64,000 bases of DNA from Synaphobranchus kaupii (taxonomy: Eukaryota; Chordata; Actinopteri; Anguilliformes; Synaphobranchidae), in NCBI GenBank assembly GCA_029718625.1, contig CM056376.1:109155098-109219097 (forward strand), in the 5' to 3' direction. The position numbers and the translations under genes are program-made. A model generated the notes under the pieces. It had not been told where the DNA came from and made no database searches. It saw only the letters and a list, made by a program, of their open reading frames with translations. The stretch's first letter is position 1, and the number at the start of each line of letters is the position of its first letter. Shown here piece after piece: positions 1-12,688 of the stretch.

Positions 1-1901
1 GAATTGTTCGGCTCATGAAAGGCTCGTCAGTGCGCTAGATCAATGCTTATATAAACATTTCCCACAACCCCCGGCTGAATTAGAATCAGGGAACAACGCG
101 GAGAAAGGAGGGAAAAAGAAATCAATTGGGTCGAGATCTGCGAACGGCCCGTCAAATGCATTAAACGAAGAGCCGTATTTATAGAGCACATCAAAGGCAT
201 GGAAAACATACCTTTATACTGCATGGGATCCAAGAAAGGCTCCTTTCACTGTCTTCTCCTTTAATGCAGGTTTCCTGGAGTCTTGGGCATTAAAGAAAGA
301 GGAAGAGATAAAGGAAGATTTTGGTCGATCCATCGTTTGCGGACGTTGCGGTTTAGATGAAAGGCGAGAAGCCGTGACCTTCGTAGGAGTCACCGGGCAT
401 TCCGATTAACGGGTCCACCCTGTTGGAAGATGCTTTTCGACTGCAGGAACGGAAAGCCAAGCAAGGCTCTTGCACACACTGACTGCGTGTGGCACAGTGT
501 CACATCCTCGGCCGGGAATTGACACCTTTGGCAAGCATGGCGTAGCATGCTGCATGCGTATCTAAAAATGGTAGTGCGGACCCGCGCGTGTATTGGCCAG
601 CGACTCGTTTGTCCCTGATTTAATTGAACGTATTTTATCAAGTGAAATCTCAGTAAAACTGCTGCAATGGGCGCCTTGGCTTTGATCCCACAGAGAGAAC
701 AGCTAAACCACAGTGCAGGTGTATTTAATAAAAATGTCCTACAGCCACAAGCAAAATGAGCCCCTGTGTGTTAGCTGATATACAGTGGTGATGGTGGTGG
801 TGATGGTGGGGGGGGATTAGAATCTTTAAACTGAGCTGTTTTGGGGGAGTCGCTCATTCCCATGTCATTTCGAAATGCAGTGTGGTTATTATGAGAAAAT
901 ATGCGATGGACAATGCGAATGGCGAGCCCGGGAACTTTCACAGCTGTTGGCAGAAGCTGATTGGCTCGTTCATGCATGAGGCCGAAGATGACAGAGACGC
1001 TGTACACTGGGCACGTAGGGTTTTTAGTGTAGAAGGCTTTTCTTGTAAAAGTGTTGGCATCTTAATTTGATCGTACACGTGAAACCTTTCAAAGAAATGA
1101 GGAAAATCGGTGACGCATGCACGCATTTTTGCATGCGTGCATGCTCATTCATTCTCACACACATTTGCACACTAAAATATGCACTTTCATACACACACAC
1201 ATTCACACACACAAAGATATAGACACATATCGGGTGTCCTTCTGTTGATAAATAATTACCACAAAATCCCCCCACTACTACTACTACTACTATTTCTTCT
1301 TCTTTTTCTTCTCCTCCTTCTCCTGCTCCTCCTTCATTCTCATTTTTATGCAGAGAATTATCCCATTATTTTTTTAATGTCTTCATGTATTTGTTGGTCT
1401 TGGCAGTACTTCACAGTCTAGTTGGCATTCGGTAGATGCTCCCCATTCAAGCTGCTCTCACTGCGTACGGACATTCTATCGACAGACTCAAATCCTCTCT
1501 CGCGCAGACCAGAATAAGGATGAATGGCCATTTTCATTTCACTGTTATTCTTAATTAAAAATCATGAATTCTAGGTTGGATCTTGATAATGATTTTGTTG
1601 ATGATGATAATGATGATGATGATGATGATGATGATTGAGATAACATGGAAAATAAATAAAGCATCAGCTCTTGTTATTGTAAGAGGCCAAACTTTGAATG
1701 CTCTCTCTGTGCACGCTCCTCTGAAAAAGAGATCGAGGTCTCTAAGGGCCTTATTGCATTAATAAAGGTTAAATAAAATTTGCATCATGGGGAAATTCCA
1801 CTTTATTTCATTAGATTTCACAGGATAAGGATATTTTGCAGCTGTACTGATTGAAGCTACAGTGTATTCACATTTAGAGAGAGCTATAGTATATTGGTAA
1901 A
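1..1901. other. Intronic sequence upstream of the pcdh7 terminal exon
   Basis: No exon, RNA gene or full mobile element was recognised. Simple repeats are present: a CA-rich stretch at 1190-1212, CTA/CTT tracts at 1270-1335, and a GAT run at 1594-1636. The short ORFs here have no family features. By position this is the last intron of pcdh7 if the gene is intact. Confidence 0.5.
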
Positions 1902-1909
1902 TATAGAGC
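1902..1909. repeat. Left target-site duplication of the hAT element
   Basis: TATAGAGC is identical to the 8 bases at 4448-4455 that follow the right end of the element. Confidence 0.85.
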
Positions 1910-2114
1910 CAGGGCCGGACTGAGAAAATCAGTCAGGCCGGGAATCTAGCCGCAAGTCAGGCCACATTTTAGGCGGGGTCCTCCCCCAGGAAAATTTGAG
2001 TTACAAAGACTTCATTTCCTGCATTCTGGTGAATTTTAGTGCATGTGAATCACAAAATAATGAGCCAACAGCAAATCAACTTTTAGGCCTATGTTAAACA
2101 CCTATTTATTTATT

Positions 2115-2650
2115 CTTAGTCTTCATTGAGCAGAGTGAGATGCCCTGTCTCTGTCTCTCTGTGAGCGCTTAGTCTTCATTGAGCAGAGTGAGATGCCCTG
2201 TCTCTGTCTCTCTGTGAGCGCTCAGTCTTCATTGAGCAGAGTGAGATGCCCTGTCTCTGTCTCTCTGTGAGCACTTAGTCTTCATTGAGCAGAGTGAGAT
2301 GCCCTGTCTCTCTGTGAGCGCTTAGTCTTCATTGAGCAGAGTGAGATGCCCTGTCTCTGTCTCTCTGTGAGCGCTTAGTCTTCATTGAGCAGAGTGAGAT
2401 GCCCTGTCTCTGTCTCTCTGTGAGCGCTTAGTCTTCATTGAGCAGATTGAGCAGAGTGAGATGCCCTGTCTCTGTCTCTCTGTGAGCGCTTAGTCGTCAT
2501 TGAGCAGAGTGAGATGCCCTGTCTCTGTCTCTCTGTGAGCACTTTGTTTCATTAAGCAGAGTGAGATGCCCTGTCTCTGTCTCTTTGTGAGCGCTTAGTC
2601 TTCATTGAGCAGAGTGAGATGCCCTGTCTCTGTCTCTCTGTGAGCGCTTC
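2115..2650. repeat. 53-bp minisatellite, about 10 copies
   Basis: The repeated unit contains CTTAGTCTTCATTGAGCAG, then AGTGAGATGCCCTGTC and CTCTGTGAGCG. About ten tandem copies are seen. One copy is shortened by a lost CTGTCT step (near 2300) and one has an internal GAGCAGATT duplication (near 2440). The array lies inside the hAT element, so it either came with the element or expanded after insertion. Confidence 0.93.
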
Positions 2651-3276
2651 GTTGACTGTGCTTTCCTTCATTTGCTTACCCTATGACAGACGAGGGAAAA
2701 AGTGATGCAAAATATTCACACATACTAAAAGTATGATAGTGCACAGTTTTGTAAAACCTGCTAGATTTGGATGTACATATACAACAACATTCAACCTTGT
2801 CCATAAAGCAATGAGGGCTCATATATCACTAAAATTCAGTATCTCGCCAAGTCAAGAGATTGTCCTACCTTAGAAGACTATATAGTATATATATAATAAA
2901 GACTATATAGGCTGACATATTCATGTATTTAATTCTTATGCACTTTTGGAGTGTTTGTCTTGCACCTGTCATTTCATCAGAGCTCATTCTGGATTGCTCC
3001 TCATGAAGCTATACTCCCTCTGAGGAACTGGCAGTACCTCTACCTTACAGAAAAAAAAAATCTTTATTTTCAGTATTGTTTTTATGTGTGTGCATCTCAC
3101 ACAATTCAATTCCATTATTTTTACTATATCAACATTGACTGAAATTGTAAAGCTGTGACATTTTGGTCAGTATAGTGGTAATGCACTAATTGAAAATCTA
3201 ATCATTAAGTAATGTATATGCATAAGAAACATGACCATGAAACATGACCACCCCAAAAATGCAGATACTAGACTCT

Positions 3277-3337
3277 ACATTTTACATTTACATTTAGTCA
3301 TTTAGCAGACGCTTTTATCCAAAGCGACTTACAAGTA
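3277..3337 (-). mobile_element. L2-clade LINE/SINE 3' tail fragment
   Basis: Read on the minus strand the segment gives GTCGCTTTGGATAAAAGCG, then TCTGCTAAATGACTAAATG, ending in TGTAAA-type repeats. This is the 3' stem-loop tail shared by fish L2-clade LINEs and the SINEs that use their machinery. Only the tail is present. It lies inside the hAT element. Confidence 0.8.
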
Positions 3338-4447
3338 GTGCATAAAAAAACCATGGAAAAGAATCCACTTCCTGCTCAACAGTCCGTGGAATCACCGTGC
3401 CCTAGTCGAGTGTGCCTTTGATGTCCTTTAAACAGCTATACAAGAAACACCAAAGTGCAGTAACTGTAATAATACTGCACTCTTGTTTTATTTCCTTAAA
3501 CAGTACAATGTTGTTTAGCTATCTTTAAAATAGATATTATGGGGTAACAGTAACAGCATGGATACACTAATCGAATGAGCTGCATTGATGTACAGAGAAA
3601 GAGAAAATTAAGATGCCATTTGGATTATCATGACGTTGCAGATGAGATGACAGTATTTACAGCCTCTAGAAGAGCAGGTAGGCTAACGTTAGCTCACTGA
3701 CTAGTGCCAGTATGACTGGCTGGCCATACACTAAGACTAGCACAAGTAGCTAGCCAGCCAGAGCTGTTAACCGGAGGTTTATAACGCTGTCATTGTTGAG
3801 TGTCAATGTGAGTAGCCTACTAGCAATGTTTTTCACTGGATATTACCATCATCATTCAGGTCAATGAATGAATGTGTATTTTGGTATGAGAGGGGATAAG
3901 AAATTAGCTAGCTAGAAGCTAGTCAGCGAGCTCATAAGACGATGATGCAATCGGTAGAGTGCGAAGTAGCTAGCTATATAGCATGTTTATTTCATCACTG
4001 ACTAACCTGGTCCCGTGCATTTTGTGATTTTACAACATTTAGCTGCATCTTCTGCACGGGCCATTTTTTTTTTCATCCTTTCCCTCTCTGCTCCACTCTT
4101 TCTCTTTTTTGGATTGCCACTGTCCATCTTCCGCTATTATCGAACTAGCGCGCCACGAGAAACATGACTGATGATGGACTAAATGTTGCTGTGTTCGCTT
4201 CGGTCACGTCTTGTGACAGCAGTTTCGGATTGGCTATCGGCACATGCGTGGAACCAATCACGTGTCATGATAGGCAGATATCATACCATTAGGTGAAAGG
4301 CAGGCAGGGGGAGGGGGGACTGTAGCCAGATCTGACTGAATGTGGCATCCAGGCTGCCCCATGTTGCTTTTGCTTTGAACACTGGCCAATCAGCAGGCCA
4401 GGCCACCCGGACAATTCTCTGTTCTCCCGATGACCAGTACGGGCCTG

Positions 4448-4455
4448 TATAGAGC
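4448..4455. repeat. Right target-site duplication of the hAT element
   Basis: TATAGAGC is identical to the 8 bases at 1902-1909. Confidence 0.85.
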
Positions 4456-5682
4456 TATCTTTGTTTGGTTGGTAAACATGATCTGTTTTTAGCGGACTCT
4501 CGGGTCGTGACCGCTTTTTCCCAACTAGGATTATCAGAACATAGTACACCCCACGTCAGGGTCAGTAGCTCTTCCACAATCAATGTTCATACGATGAGAA
4601 ATAATGCTTCTCCACAGCTTGAGGATTATAAGGATTTAAGATTCATACAGTAACGGTCCATTCTGCCCGATCAGGAACCATCTTAGATCTGCTAAAATAT
4701 ATCAGATATCCTCTGTAAAATGTATAACACTTTGACAGTCTTATGGGAGCAGGGGAAGAATTAAATGATTTTCTTCCTAAGTTGTTCCAAAATAATCCAT
4801 CCGTTACAAGTTTTGTAAGACACATGACTCACAGTATATTCCATGATCTGGGGCATAGGCACAGACTGCAAAATAACTATTCAGACGGATATTAAATTTG
4901 TTTCTGGAAAATCATATTTGAATACTTCCCTCAGCTTGTCAATTCGGAACTGTTCAGTGAAATCCAGTCAAGTCGTATGCATGGAACACATGCAGCTTTT
5001 GTAAAAAAGAAAAAAAATGGTGATGAATTAAAGTTTATAGTAGATAAAACACAGAATAATTGCATGAATATGTGCTTGCTAGGGAAAATAATGCTAAGGC
5101 TTTTATTCTTGATCCATGTAAAATGATGTAGGAAAATGCCTTTTAGTTTAACAAAAAATGTTATTTTCATGAAATAACATTTGACACCCTGGGTAAAGGT
5201 ATTGAATGATTGTCTGAAGGCTTTAAGCATAATTGTCCATAATTGTACAGAGTCCGTCGTGCAGTTTTATAAATGGGGTATTTGTGTGGGAAGCAAACCT
5301 CAGATAAAGCATACTGTTTGCATAATATTGCATTGGCATTATAATAATGGGATTTGTAGCTTGTTGTGATTTTTTACCCATCTTTACAGTAGATTATGAA
5401 TCATGCCTAAAATTAAATATTTAGCGTGACACACGCTGTTGAAAATCCATGTAGGTTATACATTTAATCTATTATTCTTTACATTATTTTCAACTGTAAT
5501 ATTTTTACAGTCCTTTTAAAAGTATATAGAAGTAAAAGTCATATAGAACCCTGTGTGGGTTCTAAAAAAATTTATTCTGTATATGCAATTCAAGCATATT
5601 TCATATTTCTTCAGAATAGATCTGTAGTTTTAGTTACACAAGCACATAAATACACATGCACATATATGTATGTGTGTGAGTG

Positions 5683-5728
<46 letters not shown>

Positions 5729-6941
5729 TTATTCTAACCGTAAGAGAAGAAAACTACAAACCAGCAGGTTTGGGGATTTAATTTAAATTGTATCTTGACA
5801 AATAAGCATTTAATAGTGTAAAATAAGCCATTGTGTTTGCACATCTGGAACTTAGCGATAAGGGAGACAGTGGAGCCTGAAAATACTTCCTCTAAAGAAA
5901 GTGTGAGAATTTAAAGGACTAACAAACAAAAAAACATGCTTTCCCACATTTAGCCCTTTACACATTTAACCACATTTATGGCTCAAACCCCTTCAGGCAC
6001 TTAACACAAGGAAACATCTGGATAGCTCACATTTCTGATCCTTCAAATAAGAGGAAAGCAGAAACAAATTGGTTGAATCCCAATTAATAGTTTGAATCTA
6101 TGTGTATCTATATTTATCCATTGATCTGTTTGTCTATCTGTATGTGTGTTTGTGTCTCTGTCTTCCTGTTTGTCTGTCTATGCTTTTACAATCCAAACTT
6201 TACAAACTCTGTGGTCTGGATTCAATCAACATTTGTCTTTTAACTTAAGAATACTGTATATCGAGCAGTTATACAGGGATGAGCACAGCAGACACATTTG
6301 CAAAGTGCTCTGCAATGATTTGCATGCATATAAGGTGATTAAAAATGGCAGAATTAAACCCAATACTCAACGTGTTGCGATATAGTGAAATGCAATACAG
6401 TGCAATCCATATCTGTGTATTGTTTTTTTCATAGTGATAATTAAAACAACACACACACACACCAGAATTCAACATACATCTAGTTTTTTCCCCTCTCAGG
6501 TGCATTGATTTTATGATGGCATGATGTTTTGATCAAGATCAGAATCATGTCTGAAGGTTGAAAGTTTTGTTCAGTTGCTTGATTGATGATTGGTTACAGC
6601 AAAGAGTTTTCTGAACTTTCATATTTCATAGTTCAGATCTACTGGGACTGGTCTTCCTGACATACGGTATAGAGCCTGTGACATCACTTAGAATCTTCCA
6701 GAGACCTTGATATCCACTAAGCACCGTGTAGAATCTGTGTAGAATGTTTACTACTATTTTAGTACAGTGAGTATTAGTACCTTATTTATTTATTTATTTA
6801 TGTAATGTACATACAATCCAATAATAATTAATACATTACAGCAGAGAGAAAATATCCTAGAGCAAATGATTAAATATAAATAAAAATATACTTTCAGCAC
6901 AGCGGGTAGCAACCCTGGGTAGCACTGTGTATACACAAGCT
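4456..6941. other. Intron, no gene seen
   Basis: AT-rich unique sequence with a GA microsatellite at 5685-5721 and short TATT repeats near 6782-6800. Several small ORFs show no domain or codon signal. Nothing here resembles another pcdh7 exon. Confidence 0.4.
5685..5721. repeat. (GA)n microsatellite
   Basis: About 18 perfect GA units followed by a run of eight G. Confidence 0.95.
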
Positions 6942-7122
6942 CAGGGCTCTACAGTGCTTCCATTTTAGGAGCAATTGCTCATGAAAATTGATGTGTGCTA
7001 ACTGTGAAAAAAAAAAACTTAGGAGCACATCTGCTAATTGGGATGGATTAGTGTGCTCCTAAATCTTTCAACTTAAGAGCATGTGTGCGCCTTGGAAAAA
7101 AAAATGTTAGCATAGAGCCCTG
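6942..7122. mobile_element. hAT-type MITE, 181 bp
   Basis: The left end is CAGGGCTCTACAGTGC and the right end is TAGCATAGAGCCCTG, giving a perfect 10-bp terminal inverted repeat CAGGGCTCTA. The interior has its own inverted pieces (TTAGGAGC near 6965 and GTGCTCCTAA near 7052) and A-rich runs, typical of fish hAT MITEs. The flanking 8-mers (CACAAGCT and AAGTTGTT) do not match, so the duplication has decayed or the boundary is slightly off. Confidence 0.65.
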
Positions 7123-7400
7123 AAGTTGTTGGCGCGCACATGGGTGATGTAGTGATTGAGGGCTGCAGAGCTCACCTGATGTACCTGATGCACATACGTG
7201 CAGGACTGCCACATCCCAGAAGGACTGGGTCACCTCTCTGAGCTACCATATTTTCAAGGGCTTCAGTGCTGTGCCATGCCTGCCTGACAGCTCCCCGCTG
7301 TGTACCCCGATCCCAGCCCACTGGGACCACCAATCTGATAACAGCAAACGGCTCACGTTAACGAGTTTATGAATACATGTGATTATTTAAATTTAAATTT

Positions 7401-7456
7401 GGGGGAGGTGGAGGTGGAGGGAGGGGGGTGGGGGGGAGGGGGGGGGGGGGGGGGCG
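7401..7456 (+). repeat. G-rich tract with quadruplex potential
   Basis: Runs of G are separated by short A/T spacers and end in a run of about 16 G. At least four G-runs of three or more occur in 56 bases, which satisfies the simple G-quadruplex pattern. Confidence 0.85.
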
Positions 7457-7768
7457 TGTCAGAATTTAAATAGCGGGCAGGACCCAAGGGGTGCTGCCAA
7501 TCTGTGCCCCCCACCCGAGGGCCTGGGTAACCAGGGGTGGGCTCGGCATTTGTCCGGAACAGGGGCGGGTCCTTATGAAAGCTGGAATGGCGGAGTCACA
7601 TTCTTTAATTGGTTGGGAGCTTGTCACTGGAATGGAATTATGCTAGTTAATCTCTCTTCAATTAATCACTCTGGAGTAGCTCTACAGCATGATAATGCTT
7701 TCACAAAAGGCTGCTGGGTAGGGTTTAAAGGGGGAGCGATTATTAGTACAAGTTTATGACTGCCACTT

Positions 7769-7778
7769 CTTTCTCTCG

Positions 7779-7860
<82 letters not shown>

Positions 7861-7880
7861 ATGTATGTATGTATGTATGT
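7769..7880. repeat. Compound (CT)n(CA)n(GTAT)n microsatellite
   Basis: A CT run passes into about 32 CA units (one imperfection) and then five GTAT units. Confidence 0.95.
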
Positions 7881-8264
7881 TTAACCTCCTACGACCCGGC
7901 AATTGATTTTTTGGACGTGAATCACTGGTCTTAATCACAGGAACCACATATACTACATTCAATAAAACATTCAATAAAAAAACTGATTAAACAGTACTTT
8001 TCAAAATATTATCAATGCAACTTGTTTTTGTCATCCAGGGCATCCATGTGGCTTCATGTGCAAATAATCTCAGAAAGGTACCATCCGATTCCACCCCACC
8101 CACCGTCCCTAAAGAAATCAAATAAAATGAATCCAGAAAATGATCACATTAAAATTGTTCCTTGGATTCAAACTAAACCAACGAGGCATGTTAAAATTCA
8201 CTATGGCACTGGATTAACCTAAGCTTTGCTCTTTTTTCCTGATTTTATAGAATCTTCTTTTAGA

Positions 8265-8394
8265 GTGATTTGGCCATTTTTGATTGATTCTAGGGGTTTA
8301 ATCTACACAGATTAACTCTCTCAGGGCTGTGATTTGGCCATTTTGATTGATTCTAGGGGTTTATATTCTACACAGATTAACATCTCTCAGGGCT
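8265..8394. repeat. 64-bp direct tandem duplication
   Basis: Two adjacent near-identical copies start GTGATTTGGCCATTTT at 8265 and 8329. Both run through TAGGGGTTTA and CTACACAGATTAAC to CTCTCAGGGCT. There are small indels between copies. Confidence 0.9.
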
Positions 8395-9299
8395 AGCGTA
8401 GACTATTTTTACGTAGAACAAAAATGACACAAAGGCCCGAGACGCAAAGAGCATCGCCGACGGATCGATGTGCTTTCCCTGTCTAATACCGATGCCTAGT
8501 CATCATCACAGTGTTCCTCTAGCTGTGTCGCTGCTCGTGCCCTGCGTGACGCTGGTTCATCACTGTTGATACACGCTGAATCACTGATACGTCTGGCTGA
8601 CCTGTCTCTAACCCTCTCTGACAAAGTGTCTGGAAATGGAGACGGAAAACTTCAGGCAAGTGATTCTGACAGTTTTTTTTTTGGGGGGGGGGGGGGGGTC
8701 AGGCAGGTAAAGGCAGCACATTGGCCCTCGCTGCCTCTTTAAATGTGTGACCTCCTCTAGGGGATGTCTGTGGGGATCAAGAGTGCCTGACAAATGGACT
8801 GAGTAATCGTTTGTGGACCACAGGAATCTGAGTCTCTGAGTAACAGGGGTCCGATCAGGAAGGCAGTAACCCCCCGCGTCCTCCGCTGGTGTTTATTTAT
8901 GCTAATGCTATGTTTGCTCTGAGCTAATTCCACGGTAGCGATGCATTATACCGCATTGCCACCAATTACATCCACGGCACCCTCTATGCCATCTGCTGTT
9001 CTGAGTGCTCCTGTTTGCTTCGACACCCCTAGCAGATAGCACTCCGCTACAGACAAGATAAAATATCCAAGTAGAACAGTGAAATTTGCATCGGAAATGA
9101 ATTCCCACTGCAGTTTTACAACATCTAGTTTTTTTTTGTTTTTTTTTAACAGGTATGTTGTCTTTTCCCAAGGGTAGCATGCTTTTTGGAGGGGGGTTTT
9201 CAAAACAGCAATTGTAAGAAGATAAATGAACATCAGTTTCTTCACTGCATTTTTATTTATTTATTTAATTTTAGGCCAGTCATAGTTGTTCTCGTTATT

Positions 9300-9480
9300 C
9301 ACTCAGTTGTAGTTCTCACCTTTCAGAATGTTCCAGAATGGAGTTTACTTTTTCTTCCTTGAAAACAGAACAACACTTAGCTCCACAGAGCATGGCTTTG
9401 CAAGTGGAGATCACTCACCAGTAATTAGTCTCAAGGCTGAACAGAGTTTCAAGTAATTAAATGGAGGCTTTTAGTGGTGA
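9300..9480. promoter_or_regulatory. Candidate conserved noncoding block in pcdh7 intron
   Basis: The stretch is repeat-free and non-coding, with spaced TAATTAG, AAGTAATTAAAT and TTCCAGAATG motifs. Developmental enhancers in fish gene deserts often look like this. The call rests on appearance only; no alignment was possible. Confidence 0.22.
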
Positions 9481-10062
9481 TGTTGTACAGCAAAGCTTTA
9501 TGGCTAGACTGTTTTCTGTGGCAGCCTGCATCTTCCCAACTGTCTGTTAGCTTTGGAACTGTTTTTATAAGCATGGCAGTTATCCATATGGCATGTGGGT
9601 TGTCACTATTTCTGATTGCACTGTTTAAATTATATAATTGTAAAAGGGAGTTTGAATAAAGGAAATGAGCAGGAACACTCCTGGAATTTAAAAATCAGGT
9701 CTAAAATAAAACAAGTGGCAAATCCCAAGACCATGTGCCACTAGAATAGGGATCTCTTCATGGAAGAAGAATAAGGTGCGAAAAATATTCTGTGTGTACC
9801 TTTCTGTGACTGTGGAATCACAGCTTTATACGCTAAGACAGAGGGAGTGTGGGGATAACAGAGGAGAGAGTGAGATTTTGCAAAGAAGGGGGTGGGTGGA
9901 AAGAGGTAGAGAAAGAGATAGAGACCAAGAGAGAGAAAGAGAGAAATAGAAAGCTTGAGAGTGCGAGAAAAGAGAGGAGGATAATCATGTTGTTCACTCT
10001 GCAGACATAACTGTAAACCCGCAATATATAATACTTAAAAAGCAATGCCAGACCTGTTAGAC

Positions 10063-10217
10063 TGTGTGTGTATGTGTGTGTGTTTGCGTGCGTGTGTGTG
10101 TGTGTGTTAGTTTATGTGTGTGTGTGTGTGTGTGTGTGTGTGAGTGTATGTGTGTGTGTTTGCGTGCGTGTGTGTGTGTTAGTTTGTGTGTGTGTGTGTG
10201 TGTGTGGTGTGTGTGTA
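10063..10217. repeat. (TG)n array with interruptions
   Basis: TG runs are interrupted by TGCGTGCG and TTAGTTT; the interrupted block appears twice, so a higher-order duplication is likely. Confidence 0.95.
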
Positions 10218-12100
10218 TGCAAGCGTGTATGGTAGCTGCCAGGAAGCACGGGCCCGACACACATGAATAGTGCTAAGCCTGCTAGCCACGCTCCCTCGGC
10301 GCATTCCAGCTCGGGGTCGGCCGTCCGTCTGAATCCATCCACAGCGTCTGACAGGGAGGACTGCTCCTTTCACTGTGGGTCGCTGTTTCCTCCTACCTCT
10401 GACCCGCATGTCTGCCAGGTCAGGAGGCCTCAGTCTGCTTCCTTCTTCTCATTCACAGAGTGGACATTGCGGGGTCACATTGGAAAACACCCATGGCGGT
10501 GTCTTAGAAGCTAGCCGTATGCAAAGCTAAGCAGCCTGCTTCATTTGAGTGCACTTTCACACAGTTTGAGAATGTCCATGCCGGTATGGCTGAAGCTAAC
10601 CGAATGTACACGGCCTGCAAAGCAACGTGCGTAATGTATGTAGTGGATTGCATATGCGTGTCGCAGTCACGCGCGTGCAGTTCTCATTACGCCCGTCAGA
10701 TTCCTGGGGGGGGGGGGTTGATGGATTGGGTGGAGCGTGGCGAAAATGGCGCATTGTGTGTGGTGCGAAACCGCTGTCCCACTCGGGCCTTCCTTCTCCC
10801 GACAACCAGCCATGTTATGTGGAGTCTGGGCGGAATTGAGTTTTTGTCCATGTGTAATTAACTTATGGAATAGCTCCAAGAACCACCCCGCCCCCAGCCC
10901 CACCCCCCCCCAAACTGGGGCTTTATTCAAAAGGACAGGCTGAGGAAACGGCACGCATTATCCCACTCCTGTGTGCCGGAGACCTATATGCGCTCTGACA
11001 GCATCGGACAGCCCCAAGGGCGGCCAGCGTTTCCTGCCATTCCCGAGGTCGCCCATTACCCCCCCCCCCCCAACTCCCCCCCTCAACCCCCCAGGTGAAC
11101 TGTCCGCCGCAGAGGTTCTTCCAGGCGTGTAGAAGTGTTTTACCGCAGCGGTTTGGCATCTCGCAGTGTGTCAGTGCGCATGAGGGAGTCCGCGTTTTAC
11201 CGCGTAAAGAGACCCCCCGCCCCATCCCCTCACCCCCCAACCCCGTGGGCTACGTTTTCAATTTCTTTCCTTGACGTCCAAATATATGCCAATAGGGGTT
11301 TACCTTTTTATTTTAATGCTCCGCTGTATTTCATGAATTTGTGTGCCGGGCTTAATGTTGGTCGTGACATACTTCAGCACTGAAAGACTCATTCTTTTCA
11401 GAAGCACTAAACCCATCCCATTCTCCCCCTTGTCTGTGAGAGAGAAATAATGGCAGCCAAAGACATGCAAAGTTTGACACTGTTAATAAATCATTTTTCA
11501 AAGAATAAGAATGGATGAACAAAAGTACATAATAATAATATTGTTTTTTGTATATTGTGTTTTCCTGGATATAAAATTTTTTTTTTTAATTAAAAATTAA
11601 CATCAGCAAAAGATAATAATGCACTGTTGTTGCTAAGCTGCTAGGCTAGTGTGTGCTGTTCAATATTTCATTTTTGTTTTTGGTTATGCATTTGATATGA
11701 TCATACTTTTGGTAAAGAACAGAGCTCGTTCTCTTAGCTCCCCTACGTGCCTTCATTTCATCAACAGACTGTCGCTTGCATGAATTCTAGGCTCCAGTTG
11801 CCTGCAGCTAAGGAAGCCAGTCAGTTAGACTGTTGGGTTCCATAGGGGTGATTCATCGAGATCCATAGTAATTGTTTGTTGTGTGGTGTTCGTTTTATAA
11901 GTGGGTTAGATGGGGCCTGGGGAGTGTGCAGTGTGTTTGTGAATTGATAAAGTAAAAAGGTCATTTCAGAGCTGGTGTCCTGTCAAATTTTTCTTTCCTT
12001 GTTTAGTTTTGCAACCATCTCAGCTGTAATATATTATGTGGTATTATGAATGTACAAAATTAGATTAAATTCCCCAGATTCCAGTGCAAATTAAAACAGG

Positions 12101-12404
12101 CTGAACTGATGTTGGACGGGTGCTGAAGTTTGGTGTGGCTGAAGTGATGTTGGACGGGTGTTGAATTTGGTGTGGCTGAAGTGATGTTGGACGGGTGCTG
12201 AAGTTTGGTGTGGCTGAAGTGATGTTGGATGGGTGCTGAAGTTTGGTGTGGCTGAAGTGATGTTGGACGGGTGCTGGAGTTTGGTGTGGCTGAAGTGATG
12301 TTGGACGGGTGCTGAAGTTTGGTGTCGCTGAAGTGATGTTGGACGGGTGCTGAAGTTTGGTGTGGCTGAAGTGATGTTGTACGGGTGCTGGAGTGCAGTG
12401 TGGC
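12101..12404. repeat. 38-bp minisatellite, 8 copies
   Basis: The unit is CTGAAGTGATGTTGGACGGG followed by TGCTGAAGTTTGGTGTGG. Eight tandem copies differ by single substitutions. The minus-strand ORF across it exists only because the unit lacks stops. Confidence 0.95.
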
Positions 12405-12644
12405 AGCTTGTCTGCCGTTCATAATGGACCAGCTGTATGTGTGTACAGAATGTGCTCTCTGGTACTGACTCTGTGCCTGAGGGTGGAACTTTAGCTCATC
12501 ATGAAATTAAGTGGTCTGTGTCCACTGAACTTCGGATCTCGGCTTCAAAGGAAGGCTCGAATGGGAGATTTTTATTTTTTATTTTTTTTGGAGGGGATGA
12601 GGGGACGGGGGTTCAGGGGTGTATAGAAGCGATTCGGGGCATTT

Positions 12645-12645
12645 C

Positions 12646-12686
<41 letters not shown>
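12645..12686. repeat. (TG)n microsatellite
   Basis: About 20 TG units with one early interruption. Confidence 0.95.

Positions 12687-12688
<2 letters not shown>

Larger units (their letters stand above)
1910..4447. mobile_element. Non-autonomous hAT transposon with intact 8-bp duplication
   Basis: The ends are CAGGGCCGGACT (1910-1921) and AGTACGGGCCTG (4436-4447), inverted repeats matching at 10 of 12 positions with the hAT-type CAG...CTG termini. The flanks carry a perfect 8-bp direct repeat TATAGAGC at 1902-1909 and 4448-4455, the hAT target-site duplication length. The 2.5-kb interior has no transposase that I can recognise. It contains a 53-bp minisatellite (2115-2650) and an L2-type tail in reverse orientation (3277-3337), so later insertions or expansions have occurred inside it. 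Confidence 0.88.
8395..12100. other. Intron, no gene seen
   Basis: Unique sequence with a GT-rich array (10063-10217), a purine-rich stretch (9840-9985), and a moderately CpG- and C/G-run-rich stretch (10250-11250) with several C or G homopolymers. ORFs here are either in the low-complexity DNA or lack family motifs. A possible regulatory block is listed separately at 9300-9480. Confidence 0.4.

Noticed and set aside
7881..8394. Possible TTAA repeat starting TTTAACCTCCTACGACCCGG
   Set aside because: Left end looks like a known fish repeat, but no inverted partner was found.
12060..12422. 120-codon repetitive minus-strand ORF
   Set aside because: Made entirely of the 38-bp minisatellite.
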